A stretch of 64,000 bases of DNA, from assembly GCA_910574965.1 (NCBI GenBank), contig CAJTDB010000013.1:30471-94470 (forward strand), written 5' to 3'. The position numbers were made by a program, and so were the translations under genes. Below, in pieces: positions 26,307 to 34,100 of the stretch. The notes beneath the pieces were generated by a model, which worked only from the letters and a program-made list of their open reading frames with translations, ran no database searches and had not been told where the DNA came from. The DNA comes from Lachnospiraceae bacterium (lineage in GTDB: Bacteria > Bacillota > Clostridia > Lachnospirales > Lachnospiraceae). The first letter of the stretch is position 1. The number at the start of each line of letters is the position of its first letter.

Positions 26307-26608
26307 ACGGCATCTGTCTCAGAAATACCGGGAAGGATTTTCAGACACGAATGTGGGTGAAAATCCTTCCAGAACAGGGGTATTTCTGAGACGGATGCGG
26401 TACTTAACAGCATCTGTCTGAGAAATGCCGGGAAGGATTTTCAGACACGAATGTGGGTGAAAATCCTTCCAGAACAGGGGTATTTCTAAGACGGATGCGG
26501 TACTTAACAGCATCTGTCTGAGAAATGCCAGGAAGGATTTCCAGACACGAATGTGGGTGAAAATCCTTCCAGAACAGGGGTATTTCTAAGACGGATGCGG
26601 TACTTAAA
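26286..26608 (+). repeat. Three tandem 100-bp intercistronic palindromes plus remnant (hairpin family, locus 3)
   Basis: Units begin at 26308, 26408 and 26508 with an exact 100-bp period. The preceding remnant (26286-26307) is a copy of the unit 3' end and encodes the end of sipW. Each unit reads CAGCATCTGTCTGAGAAATG, an inner hairpin GGAAGGATTTTC/GAAAATCCTTCC, then the complementary arm ATTTCTAAGACGGATGC and GGTACTTAA. The last unit passes into ATGGAGG of the next gene. The equivalent gap in operon 2 (44154-44190) has no unit. Confidence 0.9.
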
Positions 26609-26625
26609 TGGAGGTTATAAGCATT

Positions 26626-27426
26626 ATGAAGAAAAGATATATCAGTCTTGTTCTTGCAGTATGCCTGTTCGCGGGCAGTGTGCTCACGGCGCAGGCAGAG
26701 GTCATCAAGGGAAAAGACGGCTGGAAAGCGGAATTTACAGGAAAAGAGATTGAGAGCAATTTTACCTCTCAGGCTTTCGCAGATGAGATCGTCGGATTAC
26801 AGGGCGGAGACAGTATTGAGATCCGGATTGCTGTGAAGAACAGTTCCGACAGCGGTACGGAATGGTACATGAGCAATGAGGTTCTGCAAAGTTTGGAGGA
26901 CGGCACACAAGCCCAAAACGGAGCCTACAAATATGAGCTGACATATTATGGAAGCGGTGATCCGGTCACGCTCTTTAGCAGCGAAAGCGTAGGCGGTGAA
27001 AATTCTCCGGCAGGGAAAGAGGGACTTCACGAAGTATCAGAACAACTGGAACAATACCTCTATTTGGATCATTTGGACAAAGGAGCGGAGGGCTATATTA
27101 CACTTCTGGTTACTCTGAATGGGGAGACGCAGAATGCGGGCTATCAGAATACACTGGCGAGACTGCAGCTAAATTTTGCAGTGGAAAAGACAAGAGGCGG
27201 GGGAGGCAGCGGCAGCAGCGGGGGAGGCGGCAGCCAGACCTCTTCTTCACAGGCAGCTTCCGGGTCGGGAAACGGTTCTTTCATCTTTTCTCCGGGAGCC
27301 GTACAGACGAGCGATCCCGGAGGCATGGTTTTCTGGTCCGTAGCGGCACTGGTTTCCGGGCTGGCACTCTTTTTAATTGCACTGATCTGGCAGAAGAGAA
27401 AAAGGGAGGAACAGGAATATGAATAA
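26626..27426 (+). CDS. Cell-surface protein with C-terminal anchor and QTSD-type sorting-like motif
   Basis: Exported protein of 266 aa. ATG at 26626 with GGAGG upstream; signal peptide about 1-24 (YISLVLAVCLFAGSVLTAQA). The mature N-terminal half (DGWKAEFTGKEIESNF, RIAVKNSSDSGTEWYMSNEV) is followed by a Gly/Ser linker and SPGAVQTSDPGG. Then come a transmembrane helix and a KRKREEQ tail. The operon-2 homologue has AVQTGDPGG at the same place. This resembles a non-canonical cell-wall sorting signal of the xxTGD kind, though a simple membrane anchor is equally possible. Confidence 0.75.
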   Translation: MKKRYISLVLAVCLFAGSVLTAQAEVIKGKDGWKAEFTGKEIESNFTSQAFADEIVGLQGGDSIEIRIAVKNSSDSGTEWYMSNEVLQSLEDGTQAQNGAYKYELTYYGSGDPVTLFSSESVGGENSPAGKEGLHEVSEQLEQYLYLDHLDKGAEGYITLLVTLNGETQNAGYQNTLARLQLNFAVEKTRGGGGSGSSGGGGSQTSSSQAASGSGNGSFIFSPGAVQTSDPGGMVFWSVAALVSGLALFLIALIWQKRKREEQEYE

Positions 27427-28459
27427 ATGCAGAAAATTTTTCGCAGGGCTTCTTGTGTCCTGTATGGCCTTTTCGCTAGGGGGCGTGAGCAGCCAGGCGG
27501 CGGAACCAAAGGAGCCGTATTCCTATAAGATCACTTTCTATGCAGGCAATCAGGGAACCTTTGCGGATACCAGCGGAATCCAGGTAGTGGATGCGCAGAA
27601 GAAGATCGTTCCGGCGCAGATTCATACCGGTGCGGACGGCTCTTATATACAAATAGATGGATTGAAGGAAGGCTATTCCGTAGCCTTTGGAAATATCCAG
27701 GGTTCAGCGGTCAGCTTAGGAGAGAGCAGTCCCTATTATGTACGCGGAATCCGAAAAAGCGGATATGATAATGATGAGCTGGCGCTGGGAGCGTTATCGG
27801 TCAAACAGGATCAGGATTATGTGGTTGCTTACGGCATCAAAGGAGAGATGGTGGCTTATCAGGTTCACTTTGAGGATGCTTCCGGGCGCAGGCTGGCAGA
27901 CAGCCGTACCTATTACGGAAATATCGGGGATCGTCCAGTAGTGGCCTTTCTGTATATCGACGGCTATGAGCCTCAGGCCTATAATCTGACCAAGACACTA
28001 TCCGAAAACGAGGCGGAAAATATCTTTACCTTTGTGTATTCCCGCATCTCAGGCGGAGGCGGAGGCGGCGGCGGAACCGCCGCAGAAGACAGCGCAGGTG
28101 TGACAGAGCAGCCTTCGGAGGCCGGTGTGCCGGAGCAGGCCGTTACAGAAGGCGGTGCGGCGCAGGCCGGTGGTGCCGCAGATGCGGCAGCAGACGCAGC
28201 AGATGCTGCTGAGGAGCCGGAGGCAGGCGTTGCTGTACCGGATGAGCCGGTTCCGCAGGATGAGGGTCCTGAAGAACTGCTGGATCTAGACGACGAGGAA
28301 GTGCCTCTGGCAGACAAGATTGGCGGTCTTGAGGAAGGAACTGCCAATCTGCTTGGTGCAGCAGCCGTAAGTGTGACCGGAGCGGCAGCACTTCTTGTGC
28401 TGGTAATTTTCCTTCTGAGAAGACGGAAGAAAGCAGCGGAGGAAGCAGAGGAAGAATAG
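27419..28459 (+). CDS. Membrane-anchored surface protein with MucBP-like domain
   Basis: Exported protein of 346 aa, last gene of operon 1, overlapping its neighbour by 8 bases. Signal peptide about 1-27. Residues about 28-125 form an uncharacterised beta domain (KITFYAGNQGTFADTSGIQV). Residues 135-205 (VHFEDASGRRLADSRTYYGN) resemble a MucBP repeat. A Gly-rich then Ala/Glu/Pro-rich stalk leads to a C-terminal helix and RRRKK tail. No LPXTG. It may display a mucin-binding-type domain at the cell surface (inference). Homologue at 44948. Confidence 0.75.
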   Translation: MNKCRKFFAGLLVSCMAFSLGGVSSQAAEPKEPYSYKITFYAGNQGTFADTSGIQVVDAQKKIVPAQIHTGADGSYIQIDGLKEGYSVAFGNIQGSAVSLGESSPYYVRGIRKSGYDNDELALGALSVKQDQDYVVAYGIKGEMVAYQVHFEDASGRRLADSRTYYGNIGDRPVVAFLYIDGYEPQAYNLTKTLSENEAENIFTFVYSRISGGGGGGGGTAAEDSAGVTEQPSEAGVPEQAVTEGGAAQAGGAADAAADAADAAEEPEAGVAVPDEPVPQDEGPEELLDLDDEEVPLADKIGGLEEGTANLLGAAAVSVTGAAALLVLVIFLLRRRKKAAEEAEEE

Positions 28460-28506
28460 GGTATCTTCAAGAGATGATCGGTTCCGGTACAGCAGATCAT
28501 AAAGTA

Positions 28507-28559
28507 AAAAAGAACCATTGCAGAAAGAGTGACGAAAGGTACTCTGCAATGGTTCTTTT
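28507..28559 (+). terminator. Terminator of surface-fibre operon 1
   Basis: A perfect 17-bp stem, AAAAGAACCATTGCAGA with TCTGCAATGGTTCTTTT, ending in a T-tract. Confidence 0.93.
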
Positions 28560-28571
28560 GTGCTGTGGGAA

Positions 28572-28600
28572 ATATCGTAAAGTATTATGCTTTACGACAT
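28572..28600 (+). repeat. Diverged recombinase core site in front of module 2
   Basis: TCGTAAAG (28575-28582) and CTTTACGA (28590-28597) are perfect inverted arms around TATTATG. Its reverse complement matches the 31-base core of the left repeat (8451-8481) at 21 positions. Arm differences come in complementary pairs (C/G to T/A), so the palindrome is kept. It lies in the same orientation and relative place as the right repeat (upstream of the paralogous small protein gene), but no inverted partner was found nearby. Confidence 0.65.
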
Positions 28601-28684
28601 TTTAAATGTGTGCTTTTTCACGTCTGCGGTGTATCCAGGCAGAGTGCAGATTGAGATTGGGTCTGCAGGGAGGGATAAAGATTT

Positions 28685-29215
28685 ATGGTATATGAGATCA
28701 CAGGGGGCAGGTGGAGGGGAACCAGGAAAGAAGAAGGACAAAGACTGATCTGGAACAGTTCCAATATGGTCAGTCTCTGTGTAGACACTTGTGATGAAAA
28801 AAGGCAGTGCGGCAGATTATATCACATGTACACCAAGGAGCCGGTTAGGTTTATGTCTCTGCTTCAGGCTTTAAGCCGGATGAATGAACTGTATGACGAA
28901 CTGCAGTTTCCGCAGGCGTCCACGGTGCTCAGGAGTTTTCAGAGAGATAAAAAAACAGAGCGGGCATCTGAAGACAGAGAGCCGGACAGCCAAAGAAAGG
29001 GAATGAGAAAAATGGAGGAGTTTGAAAAGGTAATAGAACATCGGGGAGAACGGGCTACATTTTTAATCCGTGTGCAGTATCGGCAGCATTCTAGCTGGCA
29101 GGGTGAAGTGGTGTGGGTGGATCAGCAGAAGAAGGAATATTTCAGAAGTGCACTGGAGCTGGTAAAGCTCTTAGACAGCGCGCTTGGTACGGAAGAAAAA
29201 ATAGACGCAGAATAA
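28685..29215 (+). CDS. Uncharacterised small protein, WQG/SALEL family (copy 2a)
   Basis: Protein of 176 aa, full-length homologue of the one at 9896: SSNMVSLCVDTCDEKRQCGR, RMNELYDELQFPQAST, then FLIRVQYRQHSSWQGEVVW and SALELVKLLDSALG. Soluble, no recognised domain. ATG at 28685 follows GGGAGGGATAAAGATTT. Unlike copy 1a, it sits behind a terminator and a single recombination-site relic, and I see no consensus promoter. It is followed after 16 bases by the second SARP-like gene. Confidence 0.75.
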   Translation: MVYEITGGRWRGTRKEEGQRLIWNSSNMVSLCVDTCDEKRQCGRLYHMYTKEPVRFMSLLQALSRMNELYDELQFPQASTVLRSFQRDKKTERASEDREPDSQRKGMRKMEEFEKVIEHRGERATFLIRVQYRQHSSWQGEVVWVDQQKKEYFRSALELVKLLDSALGTEEKIDAE

Positions 29216-29231
29216 GGGGGTTTTGCGGGGA

Positions 29232-30422
29232 ATGGGTGTGGATGGAAAAAACGTGATCTATTTTAAACTGCTTGGTTCCTTCTCCCTGGGAAATGCAGCA
29301 GAAGGAGAGAACGGGGAAAACATGACACCAGGAAAGGCAGGCAGGAAAGTCCTGTCTTTTCTGCAATATCTGATCGTGAACCATGAACGGAGCATTTCGC
29401 TGGAGGAATTGATCGAGCAGTTTTGGCCGGAGACGGAAAGCGGCGATCCGGGCAATGCACTGAAAAATATGATGTTTCGGACTCGCAGCTATCTGAAAAA
29501 GATGTTTCCGGAGCAGAAGGAACTGATTCAGAAGCTGCCGGGGTGCTATGTGTGGAATCCGGATGTCCGGGTGGAAGTAGATGCAGAACAGTTTGAACAT
29601 GGATATTTGGAAGCGCGCAGAGAAAGCGGGGAGGAGCGGATACAAAGACTTCTTGGGACAGTTGCCCTGTACAAGGGAGATTTTCTGGCAGGAAACGACA
29701 GCGACTGGGCAGCTCCCATCCGGCATTATTATCAGACGCTGTATTTGGATGCCTGCAAAGAAGTATTGTCCGCGCTTCAGGAAGAAGAACGGTGGACGGA
29801 GATGATCGGCATCTGTGAGCAGGCGTATGAAGTTGATTTTAGTATGGATACCTTTGTGGTATATCATATGCAGGCGCTGGTAGCTCTTGGACAGGCGGAA
29901 AAAGCCGTTCAGAGATACCAGATGTTCCGCAGAATGCTCTGGCAGGAATACGAGATCGAGCCGGCAGCAAAAGTGGAACAGATGTATGCACTGGCTTCCA
30001 GTATGTGTCAGGGCAGCATGGACAGCCAGGATATTCTGAAACTAGTGTCGGAGGGCGGTGAAGCCAGAGGTGCGTTTTTCTGTACGTTCGGGGTCTTTCG
30101 AAACATCGTGGCGCTGGAACGGCGTCATCTGGCGCGATCAAAACAGACTTCTACACTGGTAATTATCAGCCTCGGAGATCAGACAACGCCTACAACGGAT
30201 GCAAGACGCCTGCAGCGGGTTCTTATGGAAGGACTGCGGACCGGGGACCTGGTGGCAAGATTAGACGCAGGATCCTACATTGTGATGCTGACCGGGGCCT
30301 CCGCAGAGAGTACGCGGACGGTTCTTCAAAGAGTCGAACAAATGTTCCATAAAGCGTATGCAAATTCCAATGCGCATATTACTTTCCGTACATCACAGCT
30401 CAAGCCGCTTGCACAGCAGTAA
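29232..30422 (+). CDS. Second SARP-like transcriptional activator (winged helix + BTAD + degenerate GGDEF-like)
   Basis: Regulator of 396 aa, homologous along its length to the one at 10432. Winged helix (FLQYLIVNHERSISLEELIE, FWPETESGDPGNALKNMMF), BTAD-like region (LYKGDFLAG, YLDACKEVLSALQEEERW, EYEIEPAAKVEQ) and C-terminal GGDEF-like remnant (LVIISLGDQTTPTTDARRL, LRTGDLVARLDAGSYIVML). The ATG at 29232, 11 bases after AAGGGGG, is preferred to the upstream TTG. Its likely target is the TACCCG direct repeats at 30580-30610, which differ by one base per repeat from those of module 1. Confidence 0.85.
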   Translation: MGVDGKNVIYFKLLGSFSLGNAAEGENGENMTPGKAGRKVLSFLQYLIVNHERSISLEELIEQFWPETESGDPGNALKNMMFRTRSYLKKMFPEQKELIQKLPGCYVWNPDVRVEVDAEQFEHGYLEARRESGEERIQRLLGTVALYKGDFLAGNDSDWAAPIRHYYQTLYLDACKEVLSALQEEERWTEMIGICEQAYEVDFSMDTFVVYHMQALVALGQAEKAVQRYQMFRRMLWQEYEIEPAAKVEQMYALASSMCQGSMDSQDILKLVSEGGEARGAFFCTFGVFRNIVALERRHLARSKQTSTLVIISLGDQTTPTTDARRLQRVLMEGLRTGDLVARLDAGSYIVMLTGASAESTRTVLQRVEQMFHKAYANSNAHITFRTSQLKPLAQQ

Positions 30423-30456
30423 TATGGCGCAGTTATCAATGACAGTTTAAGATCGC

Positions 30457-30506
30457 AGCTCTTTCGGAAACCTGAAGACAGGTTCCGGGAGGGCTGTTTG
30501 TGTTTT
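30457..30506 (+). terminator. Probable terminator after the second SARP-like gene
   Basis: Nested stems AGCTCT/GGGCT and GGAAACCTG/CAGGTTCC are followed by the T-rich GTTTGTGTTTT. The stem is interrupted, so strength is uncertain. Confidence 0.55.
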
Positions 30507-30579
30507 CTGGGAAATCATTTATTTTCCGTCGCAAAAAAGTGCAGAATTTATTTTAAAATCGTCTGAAAGGCCTGTCCTC

Positions 30580-30610
30580 TACCCGTTTTCTACCCGCCGT
30601 CTGCTATAGT
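30580..30610 (+). promoter_or_regulatory. SARP-type operator and promoter of surface-fibre operon 2
   Basis: TACCCG at 30580-30585 and 30591-30596 (11-bp period), then 8 bp, then TATAGT (30605-30610). The geometry is identical to 14461-14491, and the CTGCTATA context around the -10 is also shared, while the repeat sequence differs (TACCCG against TAACCG). Confidence 0.78.
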
Positions 30611-30645
30611 GGGGTCAGAAAATGATAGAAAGGGGCAGCAGCCGT

Positions 30646-31023
30646 ATGATGCTTCGGGAAAAAATGATTCCCTGTCAGAGCCGGGAAGCGGTCGTTACCG
30701 TGGTGTCCTACCACAGAGGCATCATGGATGGCTGTCTTAGGCATCCCCGGTTAAGAGAAGGGGAGAAAATAGAGAGTCTGTCGCAGTTAATCCTGCTTCT
30801 GAACAGTCTGGTAGATTTAGAAGACTGCATAGACCGGCCGCTGCCCATGGTGGGACATAAGTGCAGTGAGGAAGAGAACGCCTCTGTCTTTTATATACAG
30901 ATACTCTTCCGTGAACATTATACCTGGCAGGGGAAACTGATCTGGAAAAATGAAGACCGGGAAATTGTATTTCGCAGTGCTATGGAACTGATCCAGTTGC
31001 TGGATGAGATTCTTGCAGAATAA
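30646..31023 (+). CDS. Uncharacterised small protein, WQG/SALEL family (copy 2b)
   Basis: First gene of surface-fibre operon 2, 125 aa, same length as copy 1b and closely similar (MMLREKMIPCQSREA, RGIMDGCLRHPRL, FREHYTWQGKLIWKNED, SAMELIQLLDEIL). The start MMLREKM is aligned with copy 1b, so the ATG at 30646 is used; an in-frame ATG at 30622 would lie almost on the -10 region. GAAAGGGG is the ribosome binding site. Function unknown. Confidence 0.75.
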   Translation: MMLREKMIPCQSREAVVTVVSYHRGIMDGCLRHPRLREGEKIESLSQLILLLNSLVDLEDCIDRPLPMVGHKCSEEENASVFYIQILFREHYTWQGKLIWKNEDREIVFRSAMELIQLLDEILAE

Positions 31024-31034
31024 AGGAGGGAATG

Positions 31035-31172
31035 ATGGGTATGAGAGAAATATACAAAGAGAAAAACAGAAAAAATGCCGGACATCATCCCCTGAAGAGA
31101 TGCGGCGTCGGGGAAGGAAACGAGAATAGAAGGAGAAAAGAAGCAGGAGGAGAGAATTATGAAGAACAGTAG
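31035..31172 (+). CDS. Possible small leader ORF ahead of the second adhesin
   Basis: ATG at 31035 (also 31032) follows AAAGGAGGG and opens a 45-codon frame beginning MGMREIYKEKN that ends inside the adhesin gene. It shares position and start with the 18-codon frame at 14908 but then diverges in sequence and length. It may serve translational coupling. Low certainty. Confidence 0.2.
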   Translation: MGMREIYKEKNRKNAGHHPLKRCGVGEGNENRRRKEAGGENYEEQ

Positions 31173-34100
31173 AATAAAAAGAATTATGGCATTCCTGCTC
31201 TGTCTGGTGCTTTTGGTGTGCAGCAGCAACAGTTCGGCGTTTATCGGCAGCCTGAAAGCAGCCGGAACGGAAGAAACGGCGGATGCGCAGTTGGATACAG
31301 ACACGGTAGAGATTGAAGTAGAGCCGGCAGAAGCATCAGAGGAAGCGCCTGCAGAAGCAGTGCCGGAAGAAACGGTTCAGGAATCGCCGGCAGATACGGC
31401 GGAACCGCCGGCAGAGGAGATCCCGGAAGCACCGGCCGATAGTGAAGCGGCGCCGGATCAGCCGTCAGCAGATGAAAATGTACCGCCGGCAGAGGCGCCT
31501 TCGGCAGATGAAGATCAGCCGCCGGTTCAAACGCTGCCGCCGGAAGAAGATACCTTGACGGACCAGACACCATCGGACCAGCCGTCAGCGGATGAAGATA
31601 TACTACAGACCGAAGAAGAACTTCCGAATGAAAATACGCCGACGGATACGGAGGTGCCGGAAGGAACAGAGCCGGTACCGGAAGAACCGGCAGCAGATGC
31701 AGAGATTCCTGAACTGCCGATGGATGAGACTTTGGATGAGACTGTTTGGACCGAAGAAGAACAGCAGCAGATCGAAGAAGTGACTGCCCTGATCAAAGCA
31801 TTGCCTTCCATGGAAGAGGCGGCAGAGAAGATGGCGGAACTAGAAGAAGACGAAGAAGGAATGGCGGCCTGGTATGAGGCGTTGTTCGGACAGATCACAG
31901 AAGCACAGCAGGCTTATGATGCACTGACGCAGGCACAGCAGGAAGAGGTGGGAAATACAGAAAAGCTGCTGTACTGGGCCGCATGGATGGAAGAGGCCGC
32001 CCTGCTTGATGAGGAACAGGGAGAATGTCTCAGCGAAACATATGTAGACAATATTGTAATCAAAAATATTGCAGATGGGGCAGGAGAATTTGATGTGCTT
32101 CATCAGCACAGTGAATCATGCCGGGAAGACGGAAAAACATGCGAAATAAAAGTATATGCGGAAAATGATCCGGGAATTGATACAAGTCCTGATAACAGGC
32201 GTGTCAGGACATTTGATGCGGTTACATATGAATTTCTAATCAACATGAGAAGCTGGGATGAAAAGAAAACCTATGCCGAAGCCAACGTGAAGATGGAGGT
32301 TTTGCTGCCGGTAAGCAAAGAGGAGGCAGAGTTTGACCTTACAGCCATGGGATGGATGGAAAATCCGGAAATCCGTGAGGAAGAACGGGAGATCAGCATT
32401 GACGGAGAAACAGTGATGAAAACCTGTCAGGTTTTGACTGGTTACAGACATTTGACTCCGGCTGGCGGCAATCCGTCAGTTGTTCCGGGAAGCTTTGGAA
32501 ATAATGTGGTCATAAATGTGAAGCGTATGAAAAATGGTACGTCCCTTCAGCCGGTTTTCAGTGCAGTTATGGCAGAAGGCTGGCAGGAAGATGAGCCATG
32601 TCCCAATGAAGAACATACAGAGATAGAAAAGAAAAGTGTCACTGCAGATAAAGTGACTGTGACTGCCGCACCGAAATACAATATCCAGATAGATGGAAGC
32701 GGTACATACAAAGATACTTTTGATTTTGCGTCCGGAAATGAAAAGGCTGCAAACAAAGGGATCGGCAACATCCCCGGCCGTCTGATGAAGATCGGCGTCA
32801 CACTTCAGTTGTATAACGATAATGCAGCAAAAGGATTGAAAGGAATCGAACTCCCGGATCCGGGAAGTCCCATTGAGTTCGACCTGGAGCTTAATTCCAA
32901 ATATCAGGATCAGGATGCAAAAGAGTACGGAGCACTTTTATGGAGCTTCGGCAGAAATTACAGCGTTGGTTATAATAACAACAATGATACGGACGGCCGT
33001 CTGCTCAAAGATAATCTGGGCTGCGCTCCTTTTGCTCCGTATGATTACAGCGCAGGAGATACCTATCTGGATCATGCCTGCTATAACAGCGGTCAGTGGT
33101 ATGCCAGCCAGGAGGGAAACAAGATTCATGTAAAGGTGTGGGACTGGGAGATCGATCTGGATCATATGCCAACCAGAAACGGCGACAGATGGAGTGATGT
33201 GTACGGACCGAATATTGGCTGCTTTTCATCCGGTCAGATGTGGATCCTTCAGCCTTTCGCCAAAAAGAACAGCACTTATGAACCGGGGCCTGACGGGCCG
33301 GAGTTTGAGATTGTAAACGAGAAAGGCACAGGAAGCTTTTCCACCAATATAGAAGCAAAAAATCTGACGGTTACGGTAAACGGGCAGACCATGAAAGAGG
33401 AAAACGGTGAGATTCATCAGATGGTAACGAAGGATGACCGCGAAGCCTATACCCTTGAACTGACTCTTCAAGGCGGTCTGCAGAACCGGATCCGTTATGC
33501 GGGTCCTGGCTATGAAAAAGAGTCGGGAGAATGGGAAGCACCCGGTTCCGGAGTCACAGATGTGAGAGACGGGCGGGATTATGCCGCGACAGGCTCGCCC
33601 GTATGGATTGGAAGCGGCTTCTCTTACAAAGCAAACGGAGAACCTGCAAACCAGATGTACTGGGGAACAAATCTTACCAAATTTTATGGAAGTGCCATAG
33701 AGATGGCAGATGAGAAGCACCTTGCTTTTACAGGCGGCGCTGTGCTTGAGGACCGCTATCGAACGGATGAGGTGATAAATAATGGAAATCTTATCATCTA
33801 TTATGCAGCCAAAAAAGATGGGCAGGACTGGGAGAATGACGATGAGCTGCTGACTACCTATGAAGATGATCTGCTCTTTTATAAAGGTTATGAAGGTTAT
33901 CAGAAAATTATTAAGGAAGGCAAAGTATGCGTTGGTATGCTGGTCTGCTTTAAAGGTCCGGGTACGGACCCGCTCCTTGAAAACGATCCCTATTTTAACT
34001 GCTATCATAAAGCGCAGGTTGCTAAGAATCCGGAACTGATCGGGAAGACCTTTACGCTGGCGTCTACTTCACGTGTCTGGTCAAAAGAAAAATGTGAGGC

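Noticed and set aside
26308..26608. Evenly spaced tandem repeats that could be taken for a CRISPR array
   Set aside because: The period is 100 bp with the whole unit conserved and no unique spacers. Each unit is one long palindrome and no cas genes are nearby.
28507..28600. The hairpin at 28572-28600 as a simple second terminator of operon 1
   Set aside because: It has no T-tract immediately after the stem (ACATTTTAAATG follows), operon 1 is already closed by a 17-bp stem, and its arms match the recombination core.
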